From a virus: DNA of 64,000 nucleotides. Each line of letters begins with the position of its first letter. Position 1 is the first letter of the stretch. The position numbers and the translations under genes were made by a program. The stretch is from the IMG/VR virus record IMGVR_UViG_3300020438_005287, positions 1 to 64,000 of that record; one strand, written 5' to 3'. The notes under the pieces are model-generated. The model searched no databases, was not told the DNA's origin, and worked only from the letters and a program-made list of their open reading frames with translations. Below are positions 56,401-61,794 of the stretch, in pieces.

Positions 56401-57689
56401 TTGATGGTTATATAATCTTTTGCTACTGGAAATCCTAAGGCTTCAGAGAACGGATAAAAATCAAATCTAGTACCATCAAATTCTACTTCAATATCAGATG
56501 TAAACAAACCACTTACTAATAAATCCTCTTGGTGTATTAACTTTATAGCCTTACCTACACCTTCTACATACCATTCTCCACTAGCGTATTTTTCACTTAG
56601 TACATTACCGACAAATTTTACTTTCATTCCATTTGAAAAATTCCAATTATTAGTTGTAGTATATGTTTTTTTACCAATTATTTCTTTCTCAACATCTATT
56701 TCGGTATTTTCTATAATGTCATTTATACGAAATAATCCAGATACGTTTGGATCGCTTTGCGATATATAATACAAATAATCAGGTGCATTTTCCGGAACAG
56801 TGAATTCTATAACTCCTTTTTCGACGAAAATTGTTTTTGGGGAAAAGAATCCTTCATCATTAAATTCTGTAAACCCTGTTTCATATACAAAATTTTGTAT
56901 ACCAGTGCTATATATTAAATCTGTATTTTCGTCAGTTTTATATAAAGTTAAATCAAAATTACCTTGAGATCTTACTCCAGCTTGTGTTTCAACAAGTGTA
57001 GTTGACCCTGGAATAAAACTCTTATTTGTTGCAAAAGCAATAGGATAATTTGGAGTGTCTATTTCAAAACGATACTTTTGTCCTCTAAATAACTTAATTG
57101 TAGGATTATCAGTTACTCCATCTGGTGTAAACAAATATGTAATATTATCTGCATTGTTCTTTAAACCAATTGTATATGTGCTTTGTACATCCTTAGATTG
57201 ACCAGCTACATTAATAACAGCAGGCCCAACGGGCATCCAATAATATTCACGGAAATTTACAAATTTATCCCAATCAATGTGTGGATTCCATGAATAATAT
57301 TCCTGTGAATTTGTATCATTATGATTAATTGGATCATTACCATATAATTTTAAAGTGTTTATATAATCATTATAATCTGCATAAAATTTTATATTTCCAA
57401 GCTCATCTTTTATTATGCTCGCTGGTTCTAATTGATAATTTTCTCTATCGTCAGTGATATCCCCTATATAAGTATCTGTTGATGAAAAAGCTTTTGCATT
57501 TTTTCGACCATAGTAACCATTAATTTTTTCTGCTACACCAGGCTGCATTAACCTGTCTAATGTAGCATTCAAAAACTTATTGTTAAACTGGGTGCGAAAA
57601 TATTTTGGTAAATGATTTTTTACCTTTCTTTTGTAATTTTTATTTCCACCCGGAAGTGCCGGTTCTAGTTGATTGTCTTCAAATGCCAT
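41421..57689 (-). CDS. Giant multidomain virion protein, 5,422 residues
   Basis: A single open frame of 16.3 kb with no internal stop. The N-terminus is charged ('MAFEDNQLEPALPGGNKNYK') and the first 1,500 residues resemble baseplate- or tail-associated proteins of marine T4-like phages. Later modules by motif: CBM5/12-like aromatic repeats near 1585-1635, 1850-1890, 2350-2390 and 3110-3150; FG-GAP/integrin-like propeller units near 2270-2340 and 3180-3320 ('DGTTIVVGAPAAD'); Gly-Tyr repeats near 3820 and 4190 ('GGTGYQNVPKLKF'); and, from about 4550 to the end, many 'GDGT-T-F' modules with 'LYKNGIRLDDP'-type strands as in phage adhesins. Probably a large adhesion and tail-tip structure. It follows gp6 by 14 bp and is preceded by AGGAAAA. 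Its relation to T4 gp7 (same map position) is uncertain. Confidence 0.8.
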   Translation of the reverse strand: MAFEDNQLEPALPGGNKNYKRKVKNHLPKYFRTQFNNKFLNATLDRLMQPGVAEKINGYYGRKNAKAFSSTDTYIGDITDDRENYQLEPASIIKDELGNIKFYADYNDYINTLKLYGNDPINHNDTNSQEYYSWNPHIDWDKFVNFREYYWMPVGPAVINVAGQSKDVQSTYTIGLKNNADNITYLFTPDGVTDNPTIKLFRGQKYRFEIDTPNYPIAFATNKSFIPGSTTLVETQAGVRSQGNFDLTLYKTDENTDLIYSTGIQNFVYETGFTEFNDEGFFSPKTIFVEKGVIEFTVPENAPDYLYYISQSDPNVSGLFRINDIIENTEIDVEKEIIGKKTYTTTNNWNFSNGMKVKFVGNVLSEKYASGEWYVEGVGKAIKLIHQEDLLVSGLFTSDIEVEFDGTRFDFYPFSEALGFPVAKDYITINKSSGDGNLWSKYNRWIHKDVIKKSLELNGQAFVLDQAARAKRPIIEFNDGIRLHNFGTHAKQSIDLIDTFTTDAFSIVEGSLGYNIDSVDLVAGMRIMFVADTDPMVYGKIYKVKLLTVNNRTQITLIEDEDTDPLIDETVLVTKGTLNGGKIFYYNGTQWKTAQAKTKVNQSPLFDMYDGTDIQFNDSVNYQYSQFNGNKIFCYADAVGTNDEELGFPVLYKNIVNTGDIVFSFDLVTKSFVYNSSNQVLTQSTDQGFVRIYNDRTQYQLSNGWAIGEFDSSQNVIKQEIAAENQEYFALDMYDETDFLDHAWYRIYKNNVIQKKDTDYVIYANANDRKFLQFLPSCKQGDVILIKIRSKYQKNNNGYYEIPGNLEKNPLNNNLTDFTLGEVNDHLSTIVEEIDNFDGVYPGLSNIRDLGEISKYGKKFQAHSALFNLVSYHLSNESSNVISAVNFAKTEYSKFKRNFLTTADTLGFDGRTKPHVDNIIAQMNIDKTSDMPFYFSDMLPQVGVLTSSTTLVDTDQTYFPLNQVFSQSELGKRAVSVYRNGNLSLYGIDYTFDVDGFVVYTGYKQVDDVIEIYEYDSTHGSYIPPTPTKLGLYPKFTPKIYIDTFIGNNGQNNPTVNQADTYAEIGYVDSGYSFSYSVKPFQIYGQPVGNQYNSDSAGWAYPCYTNILDAKNKDTALGGSGQAVLYKFEGLDRPFFMPTTDQNIGQYESNDYEKWDEGIVIIQGHDGSRIPAFLDYKDNLLLELEKRIYNNCKMHYDTTFFDINDFIDGLYRKVGGPAKKLNNALLSDFIDWTQLVNGKYSDNIYFDLNNSSTYNYGTLSFSNAESMPGWINQIYRYVYDTDRPNTHPWEMLGFSQEPSWWQTQYGKPPYTSNNLIMWEDLSKGIIRQPTFTINSKYIRPDLLEKIPVDADGNLRSPSQANLPYQITNRFLQDGFKFGDGAPIENAWRHSSDYPFSLLKSFIINKPCKVFATAFDRSRQKRNIAGQLVYGDTLGTFIKLSNLIFPNTVKDTNEVYTSGLINYIIEYKNQEFSESIEEYKEEIKSITNQLAFKIGGFTEKEKFKIILDSRTPLNQGNVFIPENNYKIFSNSSAVVKEIVYSGVIIEKQAAGFYVKGYDSVLPNFKYHKPIPKTTDPVINVGGVSAAFITWDVNKFYATDTIVKNSLNSKFYRCIETHTSTGEIDLTKFVELPELPTQGGVALTYRKVFEDNVSTLNYDTLFTEIQDVVDFLLGYGQYLELQGFSFSTFNENVYEVSDWFLSANQFVFWTTQNWAAGAVISLSPGAGKINFQDPNFTVGNVISNRNNYSILKANGKTLGKENLRFFKDDDNTFSAEVINTTSGIYLIKLPLITTEHTVLLDNKTDFNDTIYNITPGYRQDRIKVAGYRTAGWNGSVNLSGFVYDDATLTEWKQWNDYAIGSLVKHKEFYYIARRKIAGSLLFDSKEWYQLDAPPESSLLPNFDYKVKQFTDFYSLDSDNFDSEQQKMAQHLIGYQKRKYLQNIINDDVSQYKFYQGYIQEKGTRNSLTKLFDVLASANKDSLEFYEEWAIRDGQYGATDTFEEVEYILDEDKFKLTPQPILLTDYITGRETDLIYRIPKYEVYTAPVGYDHKPFPTTYIQNTYVKNSGYVHPDDVTHILGTYDDILTIDPTLLKINDYVWVGNVDKSWNVYKFKNAEYIIDNIVTFDHSTDTFGVELTETPINLQINDIVYIQQITKINYDDSANSSFSKSIVQGFFKIKSIILNVIEFESTSTFVGLVGSEKFGSCTGIFGIFNSVRVADFEKANRLAENHLDKNDKIWIDKDGNEKWTVLQNQNNFVEGYEVTNPESGSTKFANSYDVESRNTILVIGAENDGNGKVYIYNRAAQNQAWQLSEILEPNLDIATSQSYGRSVCLSADGRYLIVGAPTASNVKTKFIGSYSTTASYNADDVVSYANRFWAARSNFVQDLSNITFSSFQNYNDIFTSIGLDASGSEDIPFLLTGNYPFTESSSQTNTIDHYLIKAPKNVYDAITINDTIVLNWNQLTNANQTQTSLLSRQPFNGTVSNFNETHIDGTHTITAKVETILTVNNYINLPVAGDVVTSGNSAGRIAYRHQLGSDVTMYINDVSGNFTSEPVKDISIGTDTLIGTYVVQAPTETTDTSAYLFGYLMIPMPNDSNGVQQTYNISAQTPTINDSGRGLVITDIIRQNTTSTRYYYNVLDTKTVISNSFNTDHSLLVKISGQSGIGPFNSTVKPISSYWMLRVPKALSDSKTVGDSFAIYFNNLAKTVSTLKVKNISINLPPTLVVGETLTQENTGASAQVYSTNVVVDELSPINAREYTIELVAVSSTTFNFADRLIGSQSGDVDIKPVSLPVITPLIQPSDISIPNNVATAAVQTIYDVWDGYIDYEITEFFYDGNPFEPIAKYVFVENSDLQLNSLAQNNIGQIVRDRNTGATAEVLYYQRNGNSCRIYVRNVIGTWSIGEDFGDTQEIEMTVYAAGPNPDLLGRPNIYTVDRTLGKIKSVSLGYDSAGIGKLFVFQGPLNQPFAETIDANTGELLQELKGLEYWFYTQTTLSGVTQNIQIPNDTSLSWIPKYKLEVDSTATATNYQNLGICYVYQRTNANFILTSILLPSEFKSNHYFGTKSKVTSYKNLRRGFILASDGETVSEAGKMYFFKDGVDNNITYAWEFAKNKKFRGEFSTSTNYLTGDIVYIDNTSAGQLYTAKTNITAGVFDIQSWSLNNTLIDYVGSIPNTTSFTVRDDSDTDSALDTTQMYDFGTDFDISDDGEVLIVVAKYTSMSNKITVYRNNNGFYQWSQNLTIDDATAEYGRSVSINNDGTTIVVGAPAADTIKLDQGAVYVYSQVNGVFTLQQTLYSPQNTQAELFGYKVSCDKNKIIVNAKNGGIEVTTTFDKNTTLLDQQFTYFAYENDDNGTIYVYEKTNNTYVYGDQLSYTTSDSTPIYYFGRSCLLINNHIYTSLPSITDSEGKLGKILDYNISGDIYQSIRNAKDTVDVKKIKRIILYNKKTKKLLKYLDYIDPLQGKIAGVAEQNLSYKLYYDPAVYTSATMGNLRVDQTDRWDAKNVGKLWWDLNNSKFYYPYQGDVTFAVNYWGDSFLSNTADIYEWVESDYLPSQWDALADTNEGLSQGISGTTKYGDSAYSSIRKYDSISQTFSNKYFYWVKNKKTIPQREGRTLSSESVSNLILNPADQGYQFVGLINNDKFAIYNCEQLLENKDVIISFQYYTSDNHNQNVHTQYSIITDNYTSKPKSNIDKKWIDSLVGFDTYGRPVPDYTLPEKEKYGNLFKPRQSWFVNREEALKQYIERVNRVLQNSLIIDSKDLTPLTTSDPYPASTSRVYDVKLDTLEDLNVYGVSNFKPAVLSTTTQNGKIIEVVITDPGRGYLVVPTYTIVGNGTDAELEFTINENGALNSVTIVNQGKNYPITTQIQIRKFAVLIENDESLNNKWAIYEREILLNKWQRIQSQGFNVNLYWEYIDWYQQGYNSFTEINYNVDYSYQLYGLEDNIGDIVKINYIGSGGWLLLLKIDNQVNVDYTVNYSTIGRQSGTIKFKESLYNSSVSYNNFDLISFDTQMYDGIPSTEIRTIIETIRDNIFTNEFLIEYNKLFFASIRYVLAEQNYVDWIFKTSFVRAIHNVGEFVEDSTFNNANLPSYQEYVNEVKPFKAKIREYISSYEKLEPTATLTTDFDLAPQFNPITNSIEPFAIKYQNGMLTGSDVLTSYPEKSWIDNIGVGIKEIQVSDGGTGYQNVPKLKFTSTSGTGLEAEVSLGSNGVITAVNVKNSGYGYLAAPEILIQGTQEPDSVPAKLSVILDKPSMRSLLTGIKFDRVSGQFEILDLNVIQNFTASGSKYILDLTWPIDLNKNNITVTVDNIDLLTSEYSYTNVIDATKTYNRYFGRITLTLPPASGKIIKVVYKKNIDLLSAADRINLFYNPSVGQYGKDVSQLMDGVDYGGVEVKSFDFGKQSGWDEADWFAGEYDTYDTTYVDHVHTFIERDVTISTTNGNNIITTQNKSYFVIGALVTASGIPSNTFVNSIGSTGPNFEITLSAAAILTGTNINGTLFYNKTITLSSALESTVEYHLYKNGIRLDDPAWVDSSSVVSNPNAIMKSITGDGTTTVVNLEQLGIITVPNDTIIVRKNTSDGSFLPTNIDYDTILSGGALNYSNATGVAAEDIVVDGEGFITPVNCKGPEEVVPGQVQDTLDIQVFERPTGGCSEIITHNFSGDGTTKTFLINDLFYEKNIIVKIDNVITDQFTFDHSKNTLTFILAPSNGSKINITTLGYSGIKFLDIDKFVADGNTSSFLTNIRYSDAVTGLVTIDGKIVDHTIRKSDDSSFDRQDNVVINVGNPPQQGKIVKFALFDGTIKDYSIVAIDNFTYTDSSQFSLSQNPFTVEPDEWQILVKVNNKILNAGYVETFTLTEVRQYRLKLHQVAEQSVNNNQLRVFLNNKEINYLDDWTFQGSSEYNPLLADDSQSGSTITLNVGVGDVGDKLKIYINGLDDSTPSGGDYRFGYFEADGTFIKTPGILHVSTSLSTNDKITVYQFSNNDSQRLDRQSFDIKERTELTPGTFVNTSTHIMDGSTAVINLDFELIGNRKYAIFKNNIRLDDPNYGTAYQLNNNAIINTIIGNGTKIINLNNLGITVVDNDYIEIAEIDADFAYDSTTADWYEFRQIRNGIIPLEYPVIDDQYVWVILNGVLLDASVDYYALPSKQQIKVLKTITDNDTLEVLHFSNTKLKSKYGWRQFKDILNRNHYKALAKANGCALAKDLNWYDRSIEVINHENLPVPNENSKYPGVLFINGERIEYFIKDGNLLKQLRRGTLGTGIKDNHSAGTEIIDQSVNNTVPYKDETITTIFTGDGSTSIYSLDFTPVSGVNGFEVFVAGKRLRKNSIQSYQLDTLLRTSYGTSTETVSQDSPEGDITLPAEFTLTSSNELQLLNTPETGQKIIVIRKQGKQWSDTGVSLSNSNSDIVNFLQSKQVDLPR

Positions 57690-57703
57690 TAATATTTTCC
57701 TGT

Positions 57704-60700
57704 TTAATATCCGCTGCTACTACTTGATCCTGAACTACTACTTGATCCTGAACTACTACTTGATCCTGAACTACTACTTGATGCCGAACTGCTGGTTGAT
57801 GTAGAGGTTGTTGTATTCACAGCCGATGTAGTACCCGACACTAATGCACTTGAATAGTTTGATGCAGTGCTAGTAGTTGAGGTCACACTTGCTGCACTTT
57901 GTATTCCTGTATTAATGTATCCGGTATTTGTCACTACTGATCCTGTAGAGTTCAGTCTACTTGCGGTTACGGCATCTATTATGTTAATATCATCAACCGT
58001 TATACCACTGATAAAAATTTCGTCTGTTTCGGATTTTATTTCATATAAACTTCCAAATGATTGATTTGCTTGTAACGGCACTAATACAATTGTTACAATT
58101 GTAGGAGCAAGTTGTTGCATAATATATGCACTCAGTTCGGAAAAATAAAAAGTTTCTCCAAACTCCCAATTTTCTAAAGCAAAATATTGATTGATTTTAT
58201 TCACTGCAGATGTTTTAATTTCATTATTATCTAGCACAAGATCAGGGTTTTTTACAATTTTTAACGATGCTTGTAAATTTGTATCTGCTTTATTACCAAA
58301 AAGAATCCGATATTTGGCTGAATGATAAATTATTTCATCAGTTAATGATTTAATATTATTTACTGATGAACCAAATTGCACAAATAATGAATCTGAGGAT
58401 GCTGGTAATGGCTTAGAAGTGCTGACTCCATTTAGATACTGCCGGAAACTCTTATCATAACTTCTTGTCAACAAATATGTATCTATTATGTTTGTGACAC
58501 TAGGGTCAATCCTACTATTATCATCTGCTGCATGAACATACTGAAAACGTATTTTATCTCTTCCATAAAAAGCTTTGTAATCACTCGTTAAAGTAAGTGT
58601 GGTAGTAGTTTTGTTAAAAGTTTCAAAAATGTCTTCTTCGATGTAATAAAATTTTTGTCCATCATCATACACACTCAGTGCTCCAACTGATGCCTTATTT
58701 TGAAAAATTTTAATATTTTCTATAACATTATCAACATAATTATAATCCTCAACACCGTCAGTAGTTAACAACTTTTTTTGAAAAATCAATTTGGTTGAAT
58801 TTAGTGGGCCGATTATTTCTTCAAATATTTCTGGATTATCTACTACTCCATCGTCGTCACTATCGAAAAAATACACTTGTATTTTACTAGTGTTTACATA
58901 TCCGCCGGCATCCCTAAATTGTGCTGTGACTTGCCAATCAAAATCTATTGTAAATTTATCTAGACTACCTGGTTTATTGTTATTATTTAAAATTGTAATT
59001 TTATCTTTAACAATTTTTCCTGTTTTATTGTTGTAAATTTTATCTGTATCATCATAATAAAATCTAATTTCTTTCTCACTTTCAAAAATGTATCTAGAAG
59101 CCCTTGTAGTGATAGTATATTTTTCATTATCTGTAGTAAATTTTAATATCCAACTGCTATCTAACTTTTGATTTGAATTATCTCCTGTTTTTCCAACACT
59201 AAATGAATTTACCACATCTAAATTTGCTTCTGTTATTAACCGCCATTGTCTTAAATCTCTATCAAATCTAAGGCCAAATGTTAAATTAGCATAGGCTTGA
59301 TCAATAATATTTGTTTGTACATCAGATGTAAGCACTTTTGGTATAGAGGGCAAAATTACACTTAATTTAGCACCTGTAGGTATTATGTCATTCAACATAA
59401 CTGGTCCTGTGCCGTCAGCTGCAACTATGATTCCATTGTCATTTATTGATATTACTTTTACCCATTTGTAAGTAACTGCATTGGCATGATCTACTGCTCC
59501 TGTCATTAGTGTATGGCTGTTATCTGCCATAAAATGTTTGCCTGTTGGAGCGATAAATTTTACACTACAACCTGCTGTCAAATTTTTAAGTATGCCATCA
59601 CTTTTATTACCTATCATCTGCTTGATATTATTTTCGTTTTCAAAATACCCAGTATTTAAATTTGTATCTGAAGTGCTTTGATACCAAAAAATGTTTAAAT
59701 CAGATACATCTATTTTAGTGTATTCATTAAAATAAAAATTACTTATATAGTCGCTTGCAATAATAGGTTCTATTATATTGGCTATTATTCCTTCTATATC
59801 TGTTTTTGTTGAAAAAGTAAAATTCTGTGTTGTTAAATAATTTTCTCTATAAAGGATGCCATCTAAGCCAAACAAATTTGTTTTACTATATTTGCCTGTT
59901 GAATCTGTTAAATCAAAATATCTTGAAATGCCACTTGCAATTCTATTCACACTTTTTGTTTTAACTATTTCTTGATTAACATTTAATAAGCCAATTTGAT
60001 AATCTTCTGCTGTTATTAATCTATTTTGTGTATAATATGTAGCTGGAGCATTTTGTTTAATACTAGCATTACTTTCTGCTGGTACAGCATTATCAACAGT
60101 GTACAATAGTTCAAAAGTAAAGTTTAAAGTTTCTTCTTTTCCTACCACACTCGTGTAGGGTACGCTTATACTCACCCCTGTTAAGTCACGTGGCTTTATA
60201 ACAATATTATCATTCCTTGATGCTCGAAAATATGTTTGAAAACTACCTACTGGTAAATTTCCAAAAACACCATCTGAAAAAACAAAGCTTATTTTATCAT
60301 CTAATCTAGTAAGAACGGTGTAAATATCTCGTACATTTTTATTTAAACTATTGTAAATTATATTATTACCTTCAATTGCATCAACTTTTGTCCACAACCT
60401 ATCAAATGTAAGATCTGTATTTAAACTGTATAACCATACATCATCATTGTTAATATTTGCTGCATCAATTGATACAATCTGATTAGGTACTGCATTTGTT
60501 ATATTAAAAGTTCCTTGATCTAATGTACCTTGCTTGAACAATACAAAAAATCCTGTTGAAGAACTTCCAGCACCTTGACTGTCATTCCTATATAAGATTG
60601 AAAAATTATTCCCTGGTAATGGCGGTTCTTCTGTAATATTTTGATTGAGCATTGTAGACACAATTTCACACTTAATATTATTACCGTCTATGAAACGAGT

Positions 60701-61306
60701 AAAAGGAAAAATTGGTACACTTGTAGCACTTGATGTTCTTATCCTATATCTTTCTGTAGTTACATTATCAATTGTGTCTTTCTGAACCGGCTTGCCAAAA
60801 TTTTCAGTTTCTGTAAAAGCTCTATTGAGTATTTTTATAAATTGTTCATACCAATTACTATTTGTTGGATCATTCCAAATTATAGTTTGATCTCTCAAAT
60901 TATTATTATTAGTATCAATGATATCCTCTGTACTGCTTACAGAAGATATTTTCAACAATCCGCTTGCAGAAATATTCCTTTTTGGTGTATAGTTTACCAA
61001 TCTAGCTAATCGTAATATGCTTTCACGTCTTTCAGCAAGTTCTAAAAAATTTTCTCTTGCATTAAGATCTATCCTAAAGGCCAAATTTTGACCTAAATAT
61101 GCAATTAAATCCACCAGTGCAATATATTCTGAACTTTCTATGTAATCATTAAAATCTTCAGGATAATTATCCCTTAGATAATTGATCATTGTTCTACGCA
61201 AATTATCAAAGTCGTAATTCTTAAAATCTGCATTCCTATATGATTGGTAGATGCGCTTCCAATCTTCGGCAAGCAACAGTCTATTTTGCCTATCAGTTGA
61301 TGACAT
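57704..61306 (-). CDS. 6: Baseplate wedge protein gp6-like, with Ser/Gly tail
   Basis: A 1,200-residue protein. The N-terminal 120 residues ('YRNADFKNYDFDNLRRTMIN', then 'YLGQNLAFRIDLNARENFLE') are the conserved start of T4-like gp6 wedge proteins, which dimerise around the baseplate hub. It is nearly twice T4 gp6 (660 residues): a long beta-rich part (about 350-1080) and an unusual C-terminal Ser/Thr/Gly tail ending in repeated 'SSSSSG' are added. The frame begins at a TTG at 61312, but the ATG at 61306 is the start, with AAAGGA before it and a late octamer at 61333-61326. It lies next to gp25, with which it forms the wedge core in T4. Confidence 0.85.
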   Translation of the reverse strand: MSSTDRQNRLLLAEDWKRIYQSYRNADFKNYDFDNLRRTMINYLRDNYPEDFNDYIESSEYIALVDLIAYLGQNLAFRIDLNARENFLELAERRESILRLARLVNYTPKRNISASGLLKISSVSSTEDIIDTNNNNLRDQTIIWNDPTNSNWYEQFIKILNRAFTETENFGKPVQKDTIDNVTTERYRIRTSSATSVPIFPFTRFIDGNNIKCEIVSTMLNQNITEEPPLPGNNFSILYRNDSQGAGSSSTGFFVLFKQGTLDQGTFNITNAVPNQIVSIDAANINNDDVWLYSLNTDLTFDRLWTKVDAIEGNNIIYNSLNKNVRDIYTVLTRLDDKISFVFSDGVFGNLPVGSFQTYFRASRNDNIVIKPRDLTGVSISVPYTSVVGKEETLNFTFELLYTVDNAVPAESNASIKQNAPATYYTQNRLITAEDYQIGLLNVNQEIVKTKSVNRIASGISRYFDLTDSTGKYSKTNLFGLDGILYRENYLTTQNFTFSTKTDIEGIIANIIEPIIASDYISNFYFNEYTKIDVSDLNIFWYQSTSDTNLNTGYFENENNIKQMIGNKSDGILKNLTAGCSVKFIAPTGKHFMADNSHTLMTGAVDHANAVTYKWVKVISINDNGIIVAADGTGPVMLNDIIPTGAKLSVILPSIPKVLTSDVQTNIIDQAYANLTFGLRFDRDLRQWRLITEANLDVVNSFSVGKTGDNSNQKLDSSWILKFTTDNEKYTITTRASRYIFESEKEIRFYYDDTDKIYNNKTGKIVKDKITILNNNNKPGSLDKFTIDFDWQVTAQFRDAGGYVNTSKIQVYFFDSDDDGVVDNPEIFEEIIGPLNSTKLIFQKKLLTTDGVEDYNYVDNVIENIKIFQNKASVGALSVYDDGQKFYYIEEDIFETFNKTTTTLTLTSDYKAFYGRDKIRFQYVHAADDNSRIDPSVTNIIDTYLLTRSYDKSFRQYLNGVSTSKPLPASSDSLFVQFGSSVNNIKSLTDEIIYHSAKYRILFGNKADTNLQASLKIVKNPDLVLDNNEIKTSAVNKINQYFALENWEFGETFYFSELSAYIMQQLAPTIVTIVLVPLQANQSFGSLYEIKSETDEIFISGITVDDINIIDAVTASRLNSTGSVVTNTGYINTGIQSAASVTSTTSTASNYSSALVSGTTSAVNTTTSTSTSSSASSSSSGSSSSSGSSSSSGSSSSSGY
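57717..57788 (-). repeat. 18-bp tandem repeat, four copies, in the gp6-like 3' end
   Basis: Four head-to-tail copies of ctactacttgatcctgaa (plus-strand sequence), the fourth with one mismatch. On the coding strand each adds six residues of Ser/Gly, making the tail. Copies are multiples of three, so gain or loss changes length but not frame. Confidence 0.9.
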
Positions 61307-61325
61307 TTTCAATATCCTTTTTTGT

Positions 61326-61333
61326 TATTTATC
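61326..61333 (-). promoter_or_regulatory. T4-late-type promoter octamer GATAAATA
   Basis: GATAAATA on the minus strand lies in the short gap between gp25- and gp6-like genes, 19 bases before the ATG at 61306; a start six bases past it leaves a 14-base leader containing AAAGGA. Confidence 0.6.
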
Positions 61334-61353
61334 GTGATAATAAAACACACATT

Positions 61354-61794
61354 TTATGACGATAAGAAGCCAGCATCTGCATCAAACTTCATACGCATTT
61401 TTTCTTTTATGCTATATTGTAAATATACTATATCTATTTCTATACTGATCCCAGTTTCGTAATTGTCAACAAGTAAATTATCAAGCCTTACCCTTGGATC
61501 ATTTGAAATGATTCCCTTTACATTTTCTGTAATTAATCTTATTGTTTGTTCTGTATATGGTTCAAAAAGCATATCCCATATAATAGTACCGAATCTTGGA
61601 TCACTTAGTTTTTCGCCCTGCCTAATATGGAAATGATTGATAATATCTTGCTTTATCAATGCTATATCATATAAACTTACACTATTTGATTCAGGATTTA
61701 CTGTTGACAATCCTTTGTAGGTTTTGCGATTGTAATCAAACTTATTCTGTTGTGTAGTATTAACCTCAACTTGTTTATATAAATCCTGCTGCAT
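61354..61794 (-). CDS. 25: Baseplate wedge protein gp25-like
   Basis: A 146-residue protein of the GPW/gp25 family. The hallmark is 'GEKLSDPRFGTIIWDMLFEP', where the Arg-Phe-Gly and the Glu-Pro pair of the conserved lysozyme-like wedge domain are visible, followed by 'NVKGIISNDPRVRLDNLLVD'. In T4, gp25 initiates sheath assembly and sits in the inner baseplate next to gp6 and gp53. Length is normal (T4: 132). The ATG shares one base with the stop of the hub gene (TAATG), so translation is coupled. There is no sign of the enzyme activity from which the fold is named. Confidence 0.93.
   Translation of the reverse strand: MQQDLYKQVEVNTTQQNKFDYNRKTYKGLSTVNPESNSVSLYDIALIKQDIINHFHIRQGEKLSDPRFGTIIWDMLFEPYTEQTIRLITENVKGIISNDPRVRLDNLLVDNYETGISIEIDIVYLQYSIKEKMRMKFDADAGFLSS

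Noticed and set aside
57717-57788. Phase-variable frameshifting at the 18-bp repeat
   Set aside because: The unit is a multiple of three, so copy-number change cannot switch the frame.
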